Shown piece by piece: positions 61,333-64,000 of a DNA stretch of 64,000 bases. Each line of letters opens with the position of its first letter. Position 1 is the stretch's first letter. The DNA lies in assembly GCF_038051945.1 (NCBI RefSeq), contig NZ_CP150302.1:5952001-6016000 (forward strand), written 5' to 3'. The position numbers and the translations under genes are program-made. The notes beneath the pieces were generated by a model. The model saw nothing but the letters and a program-made list of their open reading frames with translations. It was not told the DNA's origin and searched no databases. Source of the DNA: Paenibacillus sp. FSL H3-0469 (GTDB lineage: Bacteria > Bacillota > Bacilli > Paenibacillales > Paenibacillaceae).

Positions 61333-63615
61333 ATGCGTATTTTCAAGCACAGCAGGTTCTTAAGCAAGTATCCCGGCCTGAGCCGCTGCTTGTATCGCGG
61401 ATCTATATTCAGATGTCTTCGTTCAGTGGAAGGTTCGGTATCGGTCTTTCTTATAATGGTGCTGGCGTTTGTATTTCTTTTTAATGCTGTGCTGATTGAT
61501 TACGCACGGATTGCGGCGGTGAATGTGCAGGAGGAACGTCTGGCGAGAGCCGCTATACGCTCTGTAATGTCGGCATTTGACATTGAGCTGCGCGAGAACT
61601 ACGGCTTATTCGCCTTCGGCGGCGGGGACGGCAATCAGCTGCTATCGAAGGTGCTTAATGACAATCTGTACGAGAGCGGACGGGGGGATGCCTTTAACCT
61701 GTTGCCTGTGATGGTCGATTCCTCTTCGCTGGACTGGAGCCGCCCTCTGGGCACCTATGAGGTCTTCCGGCGGCAGATTATAGAAGAGATGAAATACAAA
61801 GCGCCGGTTGATTTCGCCCTGGAGCTGGCAGGCAAGCTTAAGCCGTTATCGGCGGCCATGACTGAGGCTTCACGGACAACAGAGATACTGGGTGACTTGC
61901 AGCCCTTATATGATCAGCGTGAGGAAGCGCTGGATCTTATGCTGCAGAAGCGCAAGGAAGCTGCTGACAGTGCACAGAACCTGCAGAAGCTGCTGATGAA
62001 TCCTCCGGGTGACAGTATTCCGGCGCGTTCGCTTGCATCCTTGGCCGCAAGCTCCGATATCCCGGCGATGTACGGGGATTATGTCAACAAATACTATGAC
62101 GATTATTACCGTCCCCCCAAGACATGGCCGAAGTACACGGCAGTGCTATCGCAGTATCAGGTTCAGGTTGTTGAAGTAACAGGCAAGATACCGGCAGTGC
62201 TGGCTGACTTCCAGGAGAAAAACAGCCGTCTGCTGGATGAAGCAGAGGCTGCCCTTAAGCAGGTGAATGCGCTGAACCTTCAGATGAAGAGTGTCATTGA
62301 TCAGGCAGAGGCGAATGCCAGTGCTGCGGGGGGAGATCCTGCCCGCAACTGGGACATTCCGGACACGGCCGGAGAGCTTAGCTCAGAGCCTCTTAAGAAG
62401 CTGAGAGCACAGGTGGAAGGTCTTATCCTTCTTCCGGCTGAGCTTAGCGGAATGGGCAACAACATCGGGGTACAGCGAAGTACCGCGCTTCCCTTGGAGC
62501 CGCTGGTCTCCGGCTTGCCGGCTATATTAAGTACAGCATCCGGGTTGTATGCCGACTATTCTTTTATGAGTACAGGGGTTCTTAATGCTTCCCGGGCAGT
62601 TCACGGCTATATAAGCAGTTACGGGCAAGACGGTTCTGTTATAAAGCAGGAAGCGGAACAGATTGAGAACCGCCGCACTGCTGACAGCCAGCGTAAGCAG
62701 ATAGAAGGGCAGGCGAAGAAGAAGCTTGGCGATGCCATGAAGCTGCTGGATCAGATCCGCGCGCTGGGAAGCAGCGCTCAGGAAGCGATGGAGCAGTATG
62801 GTAGTCTGCGTCAATACTACCAGCAGAATGTCGCCTTTAACGAAGCTCTGGAGAAGGAACCGGGGGCTGCTGTGAGTACTGACGATCAATATGCTGCGGG
62901 CAAGTCGTCCATGAAAGATATGGATGGAATCTATGCAGCTATGGGCAGTGTGCTGGCAGGAGCCAGAGACCGGCTGTACCAGACGGAGTACTCTGCGATG
63001 TATTTCCGGCATTTCGATCTGTCAGCGCTGACCGCGCTGGCCTCCGGGTCCGCAGAAGGATTCGGTGGGCAGCTTGGAGAGCAGCTGAAGCCGCAGGCGC
63101 AAGAGCTGGAATATATTTTGTACGGATTCTATAATCCTGCAGGCAATGTGGCAGCCGTTTATGGCGAGATCTTTGCTCTGCGGCTGGCTGTGCGAACGAT
63201 GGAAGGCCTGATTGAGAAAGCCGGTATGGGGAATCCGCTTGTCGTCCTGGCTGCTGCACTGTTGTACGGTATTGAGCAGGCTATCCAGGATATGATACAG
63301 CTCTGTACCAAAGGAGAGATTCCCTTATCCAAATATATGACCGCACAGCTCAGCTATCGTGACTATCTCCGGCTGTTCCTCCTGTTGCATGGGGGAGGGG
63401 AAGAAGAGTTGTCCCGGATGCTTGCGCTGATCCGCCTGAATACCGGTATCAATCCGGTAGAGAAATATACATATGCCTCCGCCCGGATCACGATGGGCAT
63501 GCAGCTCTGGTTTCTGCCAGGTGTAGTGAAGCTGGTGAATTACAGTGCCGGGCTGTCAGGAGATGTACGGGGCAAAGTTTATTTCAGACAAGCAGTAGCT
63601 GACTTTTCTTACTAA
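61333..63615 (+). CDS. TadG-like protein with DUF5702-type domain
   Basis: A 760-residue protein with one N-terminal membrane segment (VFLIMVLAFVFLFNAVLIDYARIAA) after SVEGSVS, typical of TadG/DUF5702 proteins. The extracellular part is Ala/Glu/Leu-rich and helical, with coiled-coil segments near residues 190-230 and 300-340. It is placed between two TadE-like genes in the pilus operon and probably anchors or scaffolds the pilus. Confidence 0.75.
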   Translation: MRIFKHSRFLSKYPGLSRCLYRGSIFRCLRSVEGSVSVFLIMVLAFVFLFNAVLIDYARIAAVNVQEERLARAAIRSVMSAFDIELRENYGLFAFGGGDGNQLLSKVLNDNLYESGRGDAFNLLPVMVDSSSLDWSRPLGTYEVFRRQIIEEMKYKAPVDFALELAGKLKPLSAAMTEASRTTEILGDLQPLYDQREEALDLMLQKRKEAADSAQNLQKLLMNPPGDSIPARSLASLAASSDIPAMYGDYVNKYYDDYYRPPKTWPKYTAVLSQYQVQVVEVTGKIPAVLADFQEKNSRLLDEAEAALKQVNALNLQMKSVIDQAEANASAAGGDPARNWDIPDTAGELSSEPLKKLRAQVEGLILLPAELSGMGNNIGVQRSTALPLEPLVSGLPAILSTASGLYADYSFMSTGVLNASRAVHGYISSYGQDGSVIKQEAEQIENRRTADSQRKQIEGQAKKKLGDAMKLLDQIRALGSSAQEAMEQYGSLRQYYQQNVAFNEALEKEPGAAVSTDDQYAAGKSSMKDMDGIYAAMGSVLAGARDRLYQTEYSAMYFRHFDLSALTALASGSAEGFGGQLGEQLKPQAQELEYILYGFYNPAGNVAAVYGEIFALRLAVRTMEGLIEKAGMGNPLVVLAAALLYGIEQAIQDMIQLCTKGEIPLSKYMTAQLSYRDYLRLFLLLHGGGEEELSRMLALIRLNTGINPVEKYTYASARITMGMQLWFLPGVVKLVNYSAGLSGDVRGKVYFRQAVADFSY

Positions 63616-63630
63616 AGGGGGGACGGTAGA

Positions 63631-64000
63631 ATGAAGCGCTGGCTGAGGAAATCGCCGGACCCTAAGGATGAAGGCAGCATGGTTGTGGAGGCGGCACTGA
63701 TCCTGCCTGTGTTCCTGTTATTTGTCCTGTTCCTCATCTTCATCATCCAAATGACCTTGTATTCGACGGCGCTACAGAGTACGGCTTCTGACACTGTCAA
63801 AATAATCTCTACCCATATGTATCCAGCAGCTCTGGCAATGCAGCAGCAGGAGGGGGAAGGCGGCGGCGGGGGAGCTGAAGCCAAAGAAGCAGGTGAGGGA
63901 GAGCATTCAGATGATGCCGACTCCTCCAGCATCTGGAGCATTCCACGGCTGTCGATAACGGAGTGGAGTGAGGACTACGTGGAGAAGCTTCCGCAGCCGA
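63631..64000 (+). CDS. TadE-like protein, 3' end outside the window
   Basis: Starts at ATG 63631 behind AAAGGGGGG, and is open to the window edge (123 residues seen). The N-terminus EGSMVVEAALILPVFLLFVLFLI is again TadE-like. After the helix comes an acidic linker with a Gly run (EGEGGGGGAEAKEAGEGE), unusual for this family. Confidence 0.78.
   Translation, partial: MKRWLRKSPDPKDEGSMVVEAALILPVFLLFVLFLIFIIQMTLYSTALQSTASDTVKIISTHMYPAALAMQQQEGEGGGGGAEAKEAGEGEHSDDADSSSIWSIPRLSITEWSEDYVEKLPQP

Overview
The window looks like the chromosome of a Paenibacillus-type spore-forming member of the Bacillota. The evidence is a cmpA-like spore cortex gene, YesM/YesN-type two-component genes beside a carbohydrate ABC transporter, a complete Tad pilus operon, purine-rich ribosome binding sites, and GTG/TTG starts. 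I infer this from gene content; no rRNA is present to confirm it.

Bases 1 to 26,400 are a large CRISPR-Cas island. Six type I-C-like arrays (about 96 repeats and 90 spacers) lie on the + strand at 450, 2696, 5498, 6918, 14926 and 25648. There are two short relic arrays (14591, 18988) and one orphan repeat on the - strand (19160). Five arrays share a leader of about 230 bp that carries a nested hairpin (GGTGCGAA...TTCGCACC) and an AGCATA/TATGCT palindrome just before the first repeat. Each array has its own hairpin-loop variant of one repeat. Between the arrays sit: a HAD phosphatase and a lipoprotein; a small HTH regulator divergent from two unknown ORFs; a compact type III operon (cas6, a DUF6602-like PD-(D/E)XK nuclease, an HD-less cas10, and csm3-, csm4- and csm5-like genes); an HTH / ImmA-IrrE protease / PIN-like ribonuclease operon; and the type I-C effector operon cas3-cas5c-cas8c(cas11c)-cas7c. 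The I-C adaptation genes are gone: cas4 and cas1 are absent, and cas2 survives as a pseudogene with two internal stops. Both effector modules could draw on the same crRNAs, because every repeat ends in ATTGAAAT, but that is inference.

Bases 26,600 to 37,700 are ordinary housekeeping and accessory genes: a GGDEF cyclase, a CGNR regulator, a DinB-like protein, cmpA, a SprT-like protein, a pentapeptide repeat protein, an Lrp/AsnC regulator, an MBL-fold hydrolase, tRNA-Asn and tRNA-Ser, two Gfo/Idh/MocA oxidoreductases around an AraC regulator, and a CPBP protease. Bases 38,200 to 44,200 hold a branched-chain amino acid ABC transporter (livHMGFJ) followed by alanine dehydrogenase. Bases 44,385 to 53,750 are bracketed by two identical tRNA-Leu(GAG) genes and contain a ChbG-like deacetylase, a YesN/YesM pair and the sugar ABC transporter it probably controls. 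Then come two small HTH regulators, a glutathione peroxidase, an Ohr-type peroxide reductase and a DCC-family thiol protein. From 56,231 to the end runs a Tad/Flp pilus operon that leaves the window inside a TadE-like gene.
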